DNA of 64,000 bases from Sambucus nigra (GCA_949130495.1 CASBWL010000414.1:967001-1031000), one strand, 5' to 3'; positions 20,805 through 32,224 are shown, numbered from the stretch's first letter. A program made the numbers and translations. The notes: generated from the letters alone by a model not told the origin.

Positions 20805-23001
20805 CTTAGAGGAATTCCCTTCTCTTAGGGAGAAAACCATAGAGAATATTAGGCAAATAGAACGAGCCCAAGAGGAAGCTCGTAGGGCAGACGCATTCCC
20901 TCTGAAAGTGGTATACCCTGAGCCATCTGCGTCTATAGAGGTATACCCTGAGCCATCTGTATCTGTAGAGGTCCCAGTAGAACTTGTTCCGATGTCTGAG
21001 TCTGAGTCGTCAACCTCAGACCCTATGTCCGTGGATTCTTTCCAAGAGGCCATGGACTATTCTGTCCGGATGGACCAAGCCCCTGACCAAGCTGAGGTTT
21101 ATAGCCGTGTCTCATCTCACAAAAGTTCTATCACGTAGCATTCTTCCTCTAGTGTCAAAATTATAGGACCTAGTGTGGTTGTTCCCCCAATCCTTAACGT
21201 TATTCCCCTGTCGGCCACCACGGGAGTTGAGTTTGCTCACATTTTCCCTGGTGGTACTCCCTCATCTGCTCAAGCCGGTGTTGATCGGGATAAGGATAAT
21301 GGTAGCGAAATCGATGTTGATACCTCGGAGGTAGCCAAGATAGAGAGAACTATCAGCAAAATCGACCTTTTAGCCTTCAGACATATGTATTCTATAAGCC
21401 CATCCATAAAACTTAGGGGACCTCTGAGGGATGAGAGGGCATTTGGAAGTCGAGATGGTGAGATTTGCTAATATGAGCAGATGTTTAAGTTAGGATTTTG
21501 TCTTCCCATTCACCTAATAATTAGGGCTATATTGTCATACATTAACTTGGCTCATTCCCAATTATCACCCAATGCCTGGAGCGTGATAATTGGAGCTATA
21601 GTCTTATGAAGGTCAGTCCATCATTCAGACCTTCCCGTCTAGGTCTTCACGGGGTGATATGTCTCCTCCTCTGCTAGGAATCATCCGAGTTACTACCACT
21701 CTTTAGCTTGAAATTACAATAAGAAGATGTTACAGGTTACCCAAACTTCAAACCATAATTGGAAACCACGATACTTCTTCACATCAGAGCCATGGGAGTT
21801 TGGTCCATGTGCCTCCTCCTCATCCTCAGAGCCGAGAATACCCTTGGGATGGGGAAATATGACAATACCTGCTAGGGCCGACCCTGGGTTATGCCAGAAT
21901 AACCTTCAGAAGGTGAAAGACCTTAAGGATCAGGGGGAACATGGTCTTCTGGTCAAGTACGAGCATTTGATGACCCCCTACTATCTCTCTAAAACTGGCC
22001 TTGGGGGGAGTCCTCTGACCGAGCTCTGTAAGTTACTTTATCATTTCAATAAGTTATACCTCTGAATTTGTTATGTCCCTGATCTTTTAACTCAGATCTT
22101 TCTATTTGTAGAACCTACTAAAGGAATTTTTGACGATCTTTGGGAGATTGCCCCTGAGGATCAGAGGCAGAAGAAGAAAACTTTAAAGGGGGATCGTGCT
22201 ATCCCCATCTCTTCCGAGGACGTGCTAGTTGCCCATCTGGAGCAACTGAAGATTGGTGACAATCTTATCGGACAGAGTCTGAAGGCCTTGGATGCTATTG
22301 GCAGTATCATGATCGACCCTGACAATTGCTTCTACTATTCTCTAGATACGCCTCTGCTGGCCGAGTTCACCCTTCATCGATCTATCTAAGTAAGACTTTT
22401 TGCTTTTGTTTAAACAAGTGTAACCTCGTCTTTCAATTATACTAAATCTTGAACTGACACCCTGTACGTCTTTTGCAGGTTCTCCTCACCATGCACCAGT
22501 TTGTTTACTGGACTTTGAGGAAACTTCCTCTGATTGAGAAGGGCAAAGAGGCCCAAAAGACCGAGGTTATTCTGAACGCTGAAGTGGAGCATCTGAAGGC
22601 TTCCTTGGAGAAGTCTGAGACCCGCGTTAAGTGGTTGGAGAAGGACATGGACAAGCTGAAGAAGTATCATAGCTCTTCCATGAAGACTCAGGCTAACTCT
22701 CTTCAACACAAGGTTGATGTCGTTGGAGAAGGATGCCTTGGATGATGCCTGAGAGAAGATTTTGGAGGACTACAAGGTCTCTGACAAAATTATCAGCTTT
22801 GGCTTTGAATACCTCAAAAGGGGTGCTAAGGCCACTGGAAAATGGGATGAAATGAAAGAGAAGGAGTCAGGGAGCTTGGCAGCCTCTGACTTCATTGGTC
22901 AGGGTTACGTAAATCCTCGGTTCACTCAGGCCTTACAAGAGGTCAAGGATGAAGGAGGCGTCGCACCTACTGATACTGCTCCTCAAGAGGAGGGTGTTTA
23001 G
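20805..23001 (+). pseudogene. Tat-1 antisense extra gene, Transposase_28-like with coiled coil
   Basis: This spliced coding region is encoded opposite to gag-pol. One frame runs from about 20805 to 22027 with several stops. It begins with a charged stretch and a direct repeat (VYPEPSASIEVYPEPSVSVE), then reaches FKLGFCLPIHLIIRAILSYI and QLSPNAWSVIIGAIVL at about 21487-21606. That pattern resembles Pfam Transposase_28, 'putative gypsy type transposon'. Plausible introns are 22028-22111 (GTAAGT...TTTGTAG) and 22390-22478 (GTAAGA...TTTGCAG). Exon 3 encodes a coiled coil (AEVEHLKASLEKSETRVKWL). A frameshift near 22715 precedes a tail with GYVNPRFTQALQEVKDEGG, ending at 23001. Antisense extra ORFs between pol and the 3' LTR are known in the Tat lineage; their role is unknown. 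The splicing model is inferred, and the first splice as drawn would create a stop. Confidence 0.65.
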
Positions 23002-23227
23002 GATGGGACATAAGTGACCAACCTCGGCCAGGGAGATGGGGGCATGGCTACTAACCCTGAGATTGCAGATACTTAAATTCTCTTTGTGAACCCCTTATAA
23101 TTCTTAACATTGATCTGTAACTTCTGATGACACATTTTGTTACCGTTTGTCTTGTAACTCTTAACTTCATGCTATATCAACCTCTAAATAGGGCTTTCTT
23201 TCTTAGTAATTGAACGTTTCATTGAAT

Positions 23228-24312
23228 GGTTTTCTATATCATGCAATGTGTTTGTGTTAAGGCCTGAAGTATCAATATAATGGTGTCTTCGTGAGCCTTA
23301 TAACATTGTATATGGTCTGAGGTCATCCGAGTATGATGTCTTACCTCAGACATTGTCACCAAATTATGATGTTATAAGGTTTGAGGACATCAACTAAGGT
23401 GTTATCCCCATAAATACTTTTTTCACCAAATTAATGATGTCTGAGGTCATCCATTGTGTGATGTTCACCTCAAACCTTGTCACCACACTATGATGTTTAA
23501 GGTCTGAGGTCATCAACTAAGATGTTATCCCCATCAATAATTTTTCACCAAATTAATGATGTTTAAGGTCTGAGGTCATCCAAGTGTGATGTTCACCTCA
23601 GACCTTATCACCAAACTATGATGTTTAAGGTCTGAGTTCATCAACTGTGTGATGTTGTCCCCATAAATAGATTTTCACCAAATTAATGATGTTTAAGGTC
23701 TGAGCTCATCCAAGTGTGATGTTCACCTCAGACCTTGTCACCAAACTATGATGTTTAAGGTCTGAGGTCATCAACTAAGATGTTATCCCCATAAATAATT
23801 TTTCCACCAAATTAATGATGTTTAAGGTCTAGGGTCATCCAAGTGTGATGTTGACCTCAGACCTTATCACCAAACTATGATGTCTAAGGTATGAGGTCAT
23901 CCAAGTGTGATGTTCACCTCAGAACTTGTCACCAAACTATGATGTTTAAGGTATGAGGTCATCAACTAAGATATTACCCTCATAAAATAATTTCTTCACC
24001 AAATTAATGATGTTTAAGGTTTGAGGTCATCCAATGTGTGATGTTCACCTCAGACCTTTTCACCAAACTATGATGTTTAAGGTCTGAGGTCATCCAAGTG
24101 TGATGTTCACCTCAGACCTTATCACCAAACTATGATGCTTAAGGTTTGAGGTGATCAAGTAAGATTGTACCCTCATAAAATAATTTCTTCACCAAATTAA
24201 TGATGTTTAAGGTCTGAGTTCATCCAATGTGTGATGTTCACCTCAGACCTTGTCACCAAACTATGATGTTTAAGGTCTAAGGTCATCAACTAAGATGTTA
24301 CCCTCATAAAAT
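23228..24312. repeat. Tat-1 tandem array, about 16 units of 62-67 bp
   Basis: Units start GATGTTTAAGGTCTGAGGTC and come in two types. One continues ATCCAAGTGTGATGTTCACC and CAGACCTT(G/A)TCACCAAACTA (about 62 bp). The other continues ATCAACTAAGATGTTA(T)CC, CATAAATAATTT and TTCACCAAATTA (about 65-67 bp). The types mostly alternate, giving a dimer of about 130 bp. The array lies between the end of IN and the end of the antisense gene. Tandem repeats in the 3' untranslated part of Tat/Ogre-type elements are known and have been proposed as a source of satellites. Confidence 0.92.
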
Positions 24313-24411
24313 ATTCACCAAATAAATAAACCAAGAGTTAATACAAGAACTGATCTTCTCATTAATAATTTTCTCACAAGTTGACACATTTACATAGGAA
24401 TCATTGCAACA

Positions 24412-25795
24412 TCATATGTAATACTTTTTAAAATGATCAGCGTTCCATGGATTTGAAAAAAGTTCCCCCTCATGGTTTTCCAACCCGCAGGTCCCAGGTA
24501 CAACCTCTTCGATCACCTTATAAGGGCCATGCCAATTTGTGTGAAGTTTGTTTGCTTTTTGCAACACCTTCTTCAATACTAGATATCCCATGGCTATGGA
24601 TCTTAATTTCACCCTTTGATTGTAGAACTTCACTGTTCTCTGTTGGTAGGCTGCCTGTCTGATCTCTGCATCTTACCTTCTCTCTTTAATCAGATTTAGG
24701 TCAAGTCTTCTTTCCTCCCCATTCTTCTCAGGGTCATAGGTCTGAACCCTGTGAGTGGGGAGTCCTTTCTCGATTGGTATGATAGCTTCTGAGCCATGTG
24801 CTAACATAAATGGGGTTTCCCTAGTTGGTGTCCTAGCCGTTGTTCTGTAGGCCCATAACACAACATAAACCTCTTTAGTCCATCATCCCTTAGCTTCTTC
24901 TAACCTCTTCTTGATCCCATCGAGGATTGTTCTATTTATGACTTCGGTTTGATCGTTTGCCTGAGGTCGACGAAGAGAAGAGAAAAATTGCTTTATCCCA
25001 ACTCTTTCGTAGAATTTTTCTAAGGAATAATTCTTGAATTGGGTGCCATTGTCCGAGATGAGGGTGTTTAGGAGACCATGTCTTCATATGATGTTCTTTA
25101 AGATAAATTGGAAGGTCTTCTACTCAGTAATCCTGATCATCGGCTCGGCCTCTATCCATTTGGAAAAGTAGTCGATGGCAACTATTAAAAACCTGTAGCT
25201 ATTCGTAGCCCTTGGTAAGGGACCCACAAAGTTAATTCCCCATACTATGAATGGCCAAGGAGATATTATTGACGTCATAGGCTGATGAGGTTGATGGGGG
25301 ATAGTGGAGAATGTTTGGCATTTATCACACCTCTTCACATAGGCTGCAACATCCTTAGCCAAGGTCGGCCACCAGTATCCCTATGAGATAATCCTCTTGG
25401 CTAAAGCTCTTCCTCCTATGTGACTGTAGCAATAACCCTCGTGTACCTCTTATAGGACATGGGGGACCTCTATGGGATGAACACATCTGAGAAGGGATAA
25501 TAGAAATCCCTTCTTGCATAGGACATCTCCTACAATTGAGAACTTTACCGCTCTGTACCACAGTTTCCTCCTCTCTAGCTTTGATCCTGGCAGCTCTCCC
25601 TCTCTGATATATTTGATAAGGGGGTCCATTCATGAGTCCCCTAGGTTCAAATTGAGGTAAGGGTTACTAACCTCTTCTTCTTTAATGGTGTCTTTGGGCA
25701 GGATCTCGACTGGAACTTTCCTTGTTACTGAAGCCAACCTTGCTAGTGCATCTGCGTGGCTATTGTTTTACCAAGGTATTCTCTTCATCTTTACC
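24412..25795 (-). pseudogene. Tat-1 integrase (IN) domain
   Basis: Minus strand, N- to C-terminal. A degraded HHCC zinc-binding region (RCVHPIEV, EVHEGYC, SHIGGRALAKRII, YVKRCDKCQ) is followed by the core with WGINFVGPLPRATNSYRFLI and AIDYFSKWIEAEP, where the catalytic Asp usually in WG(M/I)D reads Asn. Next is the region LWAYRTTARTPTRETPFMLA with EAIIPIE, and the C-terminal GPYKVIEEVVPGTCGLENHEG ending in NPWNADHFKKYYI and a stop at 24412. Several stops and frameshifts separate these blocks. IN would insert the cDNA into chromosomal DNA; this copy cannot. Confidence 0.9.
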
Positions 25796-26500
25796 TAGTC
25801 AATGTTGATACCATCCAGGGCTGAGAGTATCAGCGCAGCACTGCTTCCACTTTCACAAGAAGACCCATCAACAAAGAGGTTCTAGATGTCTTTATCTGAT
25901 GAGAAGCTCCCTTCTAACATGATTCCTTGCTTGAAGAGGTACCGATGTTCCTCATTCTTAGTTATTCCATTTCTAGCTCTGTTAATTATAAACTCTTTCG
26001 GGTTTTAGAAGACGTCGTTATTTGATCCCTCTACAGCCTCTAGGTTATTCTCAACCTCGACCTCTTCCCATGAGAACTCAACAACAAAATCTGTAAGTGC
26101 CTGCCCTTTAATGGCAACCCTGGGTTGGTATGTAAGGTCATACTCTCCCAACTCAATGTCCCACGTCATCAATCTACTCGACTTCTCGAGTTTATGGAGG
26201 ATCTATCTTAGTGGGGAGCCAGTGAGGATGACCATAGAATGTGCGTGATAGTAGGGCTTCATATTCCTAGAAGCATGTATCAAGGTGTAGGCCAACTTTT
26301 CCATTCGAGGATAATTTTATTCAGACCCTTGAAGGGCCTTACTATTAAAGTATACAGGCCTTTGGACCCCAACGTCTTCCCGCACTATGGCTGCACTTAT
26401 AGCACACTCAGAGACTGCTAGATAAACATACAACTTCTCTCCAACTATGGGCCGAGATAGGAGCAAGGGAGATCTGAGGTAAGACTTGAGTTGATTAAAA
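25796..26500 (-). pseudogene. Tat-1 RNase H region with internal deletion
   Basis: On the minus strand LTDFVVEFSWEE leads to LFVDGSSCESGSSAALILSA, which holds the first catalytic Asp. After LDGINID the sequence jumps to VKMKRIPW and NNSHADALARLAS, which normally lies about 90 residues later. Tat-2 keeps the missing middle, including the NNEVEYE glutamate and the FSDSQL aspartate. Tat-1 has therefore lost two catalytic carboxylates by a clean internal deletion at about 25795-25805. Confidence 0.8.
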
Positions 26501-27640
26501 GCCTCCTCATATTCTTTGTCCCATTCGAAGGCCTTTCTAAGAACCTTAAAGAATTAAAGACACTTGTCCGTCGCTCTAGAAATAAATCTATTGAGTGCAG
26601 CTACTCTTCGAGTGAGCCTTTGAACGTCTTTGATACTTCTTGGTGCCTTCATGTCAAGAAAAGCCTTAATTTTCTCAGGGTTCGCCTCTATTCCCCTCTG
26701 ATTAATAATGAATCTATGAAATTTCCCAGCTCCTACCCCCGAAGACACACTTCATGGGATTGAGTTTCATTCTGTACAAGTCCATGGTATCGAAGGTCTT
26801 TTTTAGGTCTGCCACGTGAGTGTGGGATTTTAAGCTCTTCGTCAACATATTATCTACATACACCTCCATAGTCTTGCCTATTTGATTTTCAAAATCTTAT
26901 TCACAAGACGTTGATACGTTGAACTTGCATTTTTCAAACCGAAGGGCATGACCTTGTAGCAATATGTCTCCTTGTTAGTTATGAAGGTTGTCTTCTCTGA
27001 GTCTTCAGCATCCATGAAGATCTGATTGTAGCATGAATACGCATCCATGAAGCTCATGATCTCATGCCCTGCAGTGGCATCTATCATCTGATCGATCCGA
27101 GGTAAAGGATAGCTGTCTTTTAGGAAAGACTTGTTCAGGTCGGTAAAATCTACGCACATCCTCCAGTTTTCATTGGCTTTGGGCACGATGATAGCACTTG
27201 ATAACCACTCCAGGTATATGACTTCCTTGATAAACTCAACCTCTGCCAACTTTCTGACTTCTTCCCGTATGACATCATACTTCTCCTTAGAGTAAACTCT
27301 CCATCTCTGTTTGATTGGCTTAGCATCCTTAGTCACGTTGAGTTTGTCGCACATAACCTCAGGGTCGATGCCAGGCATGCCCGCGTGGCTCCATGCGAAG
27401 ACACTCTACCTCTTCCTCAAGAAATCTATCAGCTCTTCCTTGATCTCAGCTTTTAAGGCCTTTCCATCCTGGACGGTTTTTTCTGATTCGTCCTCATTGA
27501 GGATGATGGATTCTACCTCTTCCATAACCTCTCCTTTCTTTAACTTTGTTTCATCTCTAGGTTGAAGTGTATCGATGTTATTTGTGGTATTTTCTCTCTT
27601 ATGGGCCTCTCTCTCTTCGGCTGAGTTGAAGTAGCATTCT
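26501..27640 (-). pseudogene. Tat-1 reverse transcriptase (RT) domain
   Basis: Minus strand. MPGIDPEVMCDKLNV (family: WSHEDMPGIDP) leads into SSAIIVPKANENWRMCVDFT, DLNKSFLKDSYPLPRIDQMI, FMDAYSCYNQIFMDAEDSEK and MPFGLKNASSTYQRLVNKI. A frameshift near 26890 separates this from the active-site strand, which reads MEVYVDNMLTKS and not YVDDML, removing a metal-binding Asp. The thumb follows (FIINQRGIEANPEKIKAFLD, RLTRRVAALNRFISRATDKC). It would copy element RNA to DNA; the changed motif and frameshift make it inactive. Confidence 0.93.
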
Positions 27641-28005
27641 CATGATATGGTCTGGTCACCCTGCACTTCCCCTACCCCATAGGGGGTCGGGAATTTTAGC
27701 ATCTGGTGGACCATCGATGGCATGACCTCAAACTCCTTAAGGGCTACTCTTCCTATGATGAGGTTATAGGCCGAGAAGATGTTTTCATCTATAATGAAAA
27801 CATTGATCTTATGGGTCAACCTCTTAGGCCACACATCACCCATTCGCACGTTCATCTCATAGATGCCCAATGGATGGACCTTTTTGCCGCTGAATCCCAT
27901 TAACGGATGATGATAGGGTACCAGCCTAGCCCTGCTAAGGCCTAGGCTTTTGAAACAGGGCCAGAATATCACATCTGCTGAAATTTCCCCATCTACAAGA
28001 ATTAT
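27640..28005 (-). pseudogene. Tat-1 aspartic protease (PR) region
   Basis: A frame of about 110 codons reads IILVDGEISADVIFWPCFKS, PYHHPLMGFSGKKVHPLGI, FIIDENIFSAYNLIIGRVAL and PSMVHQMLKFPTPYGVGEV. In active Tat elements the first block is ILVDNGSSADILFW. Here D-N-G-S-S reads D-G-E-I-S, so the catalytic triad is destroyed. The downstream flap and core motifs are well preserved. Confidence 0.85.
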
Positions 28006-30105
28006 CTATACCTCGCATCCATGCACCCTTGTTATAATTACCAATGGGTCGTCATGCAGAGCTAGGATACCTTTGAAGTCGAGTCGGGAGAACCCAACTA
28101 TAAGATTGTCCATATACACCTTCTTTCTCTTCGGTTTAGTGTCTAAAGATGTCAGATTTACCACTTCTAGTTTTGCCACTGACTTGGCCTCTGCCACTTG
28201 AGCTTTTCGATCAGCCACTTCAGAGCTAACCCCTACTAGTCCTCTGCATATGGTGTTAACTCCAATGTATATCATACCAACCCTCTTCACTGGGGTGTTA
28301 TCTTTTGGTGGGGGGACTGGATCATCCCTATCACCACCTTCTGAGTTATCGTCCCTTCTTACTGGAGTATCGTCGTAACATCCGTCATTTCTCCTCTTTT
28401 TAGGGTCATCTCTTCCCCTCTTAGGGGCCTTTCTATCAACATAGTTCCTCAACTTTCCTGATTTTAACATCTTCTCCATCTCATCCTTTAAGGCAAAACA
28501 CTTTTTTGTAACATGGCCATGAACTTGGTGGAACTCGCACAACAAGTTCTCGTTCCTCTTATGTGGAAGAGCCTTAATCTTCTCTGGCCATCTCAGAGAC
28601 CGGTCATTCTTGATCTCATTGAGGATGTGTTCGCAACTCATAGAGGGGTATAACATGCAAACTTGTCGTCTATTGACCTCTTCTTTCATCCTTCTTTCTT
28701 TGGAACTTCCCACTGCCACTACCATTCTAATCCTCATACTTTGTGTCTATGGCCTCTTCAGCGTTCATGACCTTACCTGTAGTTGCCAATAACTCTGCCA
28801 TGGACTTAGGAGGGTATTCTGTGAGCTTCCACAATAAATTCCCTTCCTGAAGACCTCCTGTAAGAACGGTCATAGCTATATTTTCTTCGTAATCTTCCAC
28901 CCCCAGTTTTTCTTTATTGAATTTTGCAATGTAGTCCCTTAGACTCTCTCTTGCTTTGCTTGACATACAATAGATAGGTGGTCTTCTTTTGGGGTCTTAC
29001 CCCAAAATAGAAATTGTGAATGAACCGCTCAGCCAAGCCCTTAAAGTTCTCTATTGAGTTCTTCAGAAGAGAGGTAAACCTGATGTGTGGAGCTCCTGTT
29101 AAAGTCTCGGAGAAGGCCCGACACTTCATCTCATATGGTATTGAGTAAATGTCCACCACAGACTAGTACATCTTAATATGATCTACATGGTTGGTGCTAC
29201 CATCATACTTGGGAGACACCGTAGGTGGCTTGAACTTGGCAGGGGTTGGGAAGATTACTATCTTATCCACAAACGGAGAGCCCTCTGAGAAACTTCTTTA
29301 CAGTAGGTCTCGGCTTTTGATGAGGTCTCCTATCTTTTCCTCAAGACGTTGGATGGAGTCATTCCATGGTCTTGCAATTTCAGCCTAGCAGAGGTTGTCC
29401 CCTGCCACCTCCAAGGGGTGGACTGAGGGTTACCCAGCCGCATCACAACTTCGGTTGTTGACCTCTTCCTGGTCCCTACCTCGTCCTTAATGAGGCCAAT
29501 GTTCCCCCTCTTCCCTTTGTGAGTCGGTTTCACTTCTCGCCCTGGACAACCTCTGTCTTAGGTCATTTACTGGGCCGAGCCTTTCAAAGGCTGACCCTCT
29601 GCTCAATTGATCATAAGATGATCCTCTTTATTGGGCTCCACCTCTTCTGCCTCCACAACCTCAGCTCTGCTGGATGGGACCCACCGTGTTATTAGAAACC
29701 TCATATGACTACCAACAATCTTCTGGAGCGCATTCTGCCTCCATATCATCATACCTATCCTCAAGGTAAGGGTGTCCTTGCCTCCCCAGACGCAAAAGAC
29801 TAGGGTCATCAACTTCCCTCCTCTGCTGTGGTGTAAGGTTGGTCTTTCTGCGGTGCTTGGGGTGGTCCCCTGGCATCAGGATGGGGCTGAGTGGCAGCCA
29901 AAGTAATCATCTCCGGTGAGACCCCAAGTGGTCTCCTCATGTTTTGACTGAGTTGTGCGAATTTTTCCTTCATTTCTTGTTGTGTTGTATCCAAAGACCT
30001 CAAGGCAGCTTCCACCTCCGCCATTTCGGACTGATGTGGGGCCTGGCTGGAACTAGGTCCTCCACCACCAGGTGGTGGAAGAAGTGGTGGTAATTTCGGT
30101 GCCAT
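28006..30105 (-). pseudogene. Tat-1 gag, broken
   Basis: The start chosen is ATG at 30105, giving MAPKLPPLLPPPGGGGPSSS, about 155 bp after the PBS. A proline-rich N-terminus and a short predicted helix (EVEAALRSLDTTQQEMKEK) are followed, after frame breaks, by the capsid core: MKCRAFSETLTGAPHIRFTS, GLAERFIHNFYFG, and RESLRDYIAKFNKEKLGVED. The C-terminal part holds a zinc-knuckle-like CEFHQVHGHVTKKC and a very basic stretch (KAPKRGRDDPKKRRND), then KVYMDNLIVGFSRLDFKGIL leading into PR. Gag packages element RNA into virus-like particles. At least three frame changes are visible. Confidence 0.88.
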
Positions 30106-30261
30106 CCATTAACAGTAAAGATGTTGTGAAGTAGTTAAGCTTAGTTCCTTAATGAACCTCTTTTCAATAGTGAGACAGCTCCACGCAAGGGGTGAGGCCT
30201 GGTTCACCACTAGAGTCTCCGGTGAGGTTAAGCAAAAAATGAGGAAGAGATAGCTTCTCGT

Positions 30262-30284
30262 TCCCATAGACAGCGCCAAAATGA
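30262..30284 (-). other. Tat-1 primer-binding site
   Basis: On the minus strand TTTTGGCGCTGTCTATGGGA lies directly inside the right LTR. The Tat-lineage consensus is TTTGGCGCCGTCTGTGGGAA. It fixes both the lineage and the minus orientation. Confidence 0.85.
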
Positions 30285-30585
30285 TGATGCTGGAAACAAC
30301 ACCACCCTTCAAGGTGTTTGTAAGCTCAAATCAGTGATAACAATGGTAGCACATGAGTATATATATATGTAGGAGATGAGGAGAAGAGGATGAACACCAA
30401 TATATAAGTGCTTCAACCAATTTGGCCTACGTCCACTGTGCAAGTGAGTGCGTAAGGTCACTAAAATAGGTAACTAATGGCCATAGATACAATCTCTCAA
30501 GAGTTTTCTCTCGATTGTATATAATTTTACAGAGTTTCAGCTAGGGTTGTCATTCTCTCCCCTCTCCATGTAGGAGAAGGCAAGC

Positions 30586-30593
30586 ATATATAG
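30586..30593 (-). promoter_or_regulatory. Candidate TATA box in Tat-1 5' LTR
   Basis: CTATATAT on the minus strand, in a GC-richer context of the 5' LTR, conserved as TATATAGT at the same place in the left LTR (about 19495, slightly changed). Its position upstream of gag makes it the likely element promoter. No experimental support. Confidence 0.4.
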
Positions 30594-31136
30594 TGTGTGG
30601 GGGTGTGATGCACCCTCCATGCATGCCATGAGCATATGTGTATTGCGCTGGCCAATCTAATGAAGACATATGTCACTGTCACATGTAGATAATGATGATG
30701 AAATATTCCCTCACGTTAGGGGAATGATTCGGTTATAACTGATTTATCACACGTGTTCTCGGCTATGCACGTGCATATGAATGCTCGACTGTCTTCGATC
30801 GATACCAATCTCGGCCTAGGAGAGTAAGAGGTTGGTGAAGTCTGGAAGCTGGGCAATTTGAGGTTATTCGCGATGATCTCGGCTCAGCAGGAAAGCTGAG
30901 GTAAGGCATGTGGAGTTCTAACGTCGGCCTGGGCCAGGGTTATGTATGAATAGTTGGAACGTCGGCTGATTCCCAACCGAGGCTAATTAAGATGATTGTG
31001 TAGTCTCTGCTTCCTTAGCTTATACCCAGTCGAGGTTGCTGTATGATGTCGGCGTGATGTCGGCGTGATGTCGGCGTAAGGCAACTAGTAACGTTGGCCA
31101 TGGATCACGACGTGAGGCAACTAGTATGATGTCGGT

Positions 31137-31185
31137 TAATCCTCTTGGCTAAAGGTCTTCCTCCTATGTGACTTTAGCAGGAACC
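31137..31185. repeat. pol-derived 49-bp insert inside Tat-1 5' LTR
   Basis: TAATCCTCTTGGCTAAAG(G), TCTTCCTCCTATGTGACT and (T)TAGCAGGAACCC match 25389-25437 in the IN coding region at about 44-45 of 49 positions. The left LTR lacks it. It lies within duplicated LTR segments, so it probably entered by template switching or repair. Confidence 0.85.
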
Positions 31186-32220
31186 CATGGATCACAAAGA
31201 CCTCAGCTGTTTGTCTGACTTTGAGGGGACTAGTAACGTCGGCCATGGCCGACCTTCCTTAGGACGAGACCGCCGATTGCCAATCTGGGGCCCTTCTAAC
31301 CTCGGACATCTCCATGGACGGGGTTGGTGTCTCCGAACTGTTGGGTACATATAGGGCATATCGATGTGATTTTTGTATTCCCAATTTATTGAACTGTTAA
31401 CAGAATCAGGACATGCTTTAGATTTCATCAGTTTGAACAAATTATATTTGCCTTATTTTTTTCACTATGAGTACTAGATAACATACGGATCCAAGTTGGG
31501 CTAGGATATATGTGTAAATGTGTGAACAATACAAGTTTCAAAGAAGAGAACACATTAAATATTTTTTCTTAACTTCATGTGTGGTGTTGCATGTCATAAA
31601 TTGTACGTAGTACAGATGACTCCCCTAATTTTTCATATTTTATATATTTATCTCATCTGATTTTGTATAAACTCGTAAGTTTTATTTTCTTGCGAAAATA
31701 ATTTTTGTGATAAGTTATTAATTTACTTATTTTTATTGTCTTTTATGAGTCCAAATTTTGTTTGAGTGTTACTACCATTTGTTTTTTCTCTCCTTTTTTG
31801 GATTTTTAAGTAGTACTTCACAATCTACCCCCAAGGAGTTTTCTCTTTGAATTCACAATGTTTATGGTCTCTTTTGACACGAGCGCTACCTTGATATGCG
31901 CAGTCATGGTCATACCCTGTGCGATCGCTTGTTTATGCATATATCTTTAGGGATTCAGGCCACAATCATTTTATCCCTTCTTCTTCCTAAAACAAACAAA
32001 ATAACAAACCCATGACACACCTTCCTCCATTGAAGCCTCTCAAAGAACTTTTTTTTACTTAAAATATCTTTTCTTATTCATTATATTGCGTTTATGGTTC
32101 GTTATTTTTCCTTTATTGGAAACAAAAACTTTGTTTTCCATATTCAATCAAAAATTTTGTCCAACATTTTCTTTTCCCCTTATTTTTTTATATTTTCATT
32201 CTAAATACATACGTACATAC

Positions 32221-32224
<4 letters not shown>

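Larger units (their letters stand above)
19219..31366 (-). mobile_element. Tat-1: degenerate Ty3/gypsy Tat-lineage LTR retrotransposon
   Basis: This is an element of about 12.1 kb on the minus strand. It has two recognisable LTRs, a PBS complement TTTTGGCGCTGTCTATGGGA next to the right LTR, gag, PR, RT, RNase H, IN, a tandem array, antisense plus-strand extra coding sequence, and a polypurine tract next to the left LTR. Gene order with IN last in pol, a GGCGC(C/T)GTCT(G/A)TGGGA PBS and an antisense extra ORF are known traits of the Tat lineage. All coding regions have stops or frameshifts, the RT YVDD box reads YVDN, and RNase H carries an internal deletion, so it cannot move itself. No perfect target duplication was identified, because the left LTR edge is unclear. 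Confidence 0.9.
30285..31366 (-). repeat. Tat-1 5' LTR (right)
   Basis: Begins TGATGCTGGAAACAACACC beside the PBS and runs to about ATATCGATG. It is longer than the left LTR because of a duplicated segment around 31065-31200 (GCGTGATGTCGGCGTGATGT, GGCAACTAGTA twice) that includes a 49-bp piece of pol (separate entry). Visible substitutions against the left LTR are frequent, pointing to an old insertion. Confidence 0.88.

Noticed and set aside
23228..24312. Regularly spaced repeats that superficially resemble a CRISPR array
   Set aside because: Units are contiguous alternating tandem repeats without unique spacers, inside a plant retrotransposon.
28610..28792. Plus-strand open frames over the gag and pol of both Tat elements
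   Set aside because: They are antisense shadows of clearly recognisable gag-pol sequence and have no motifs.
19219..31366. A target-site duplication for Tat-1
   Set aside because: The left LTR start is blurred by an AT microsatellite and no matching pentamer could be paired with confidence.
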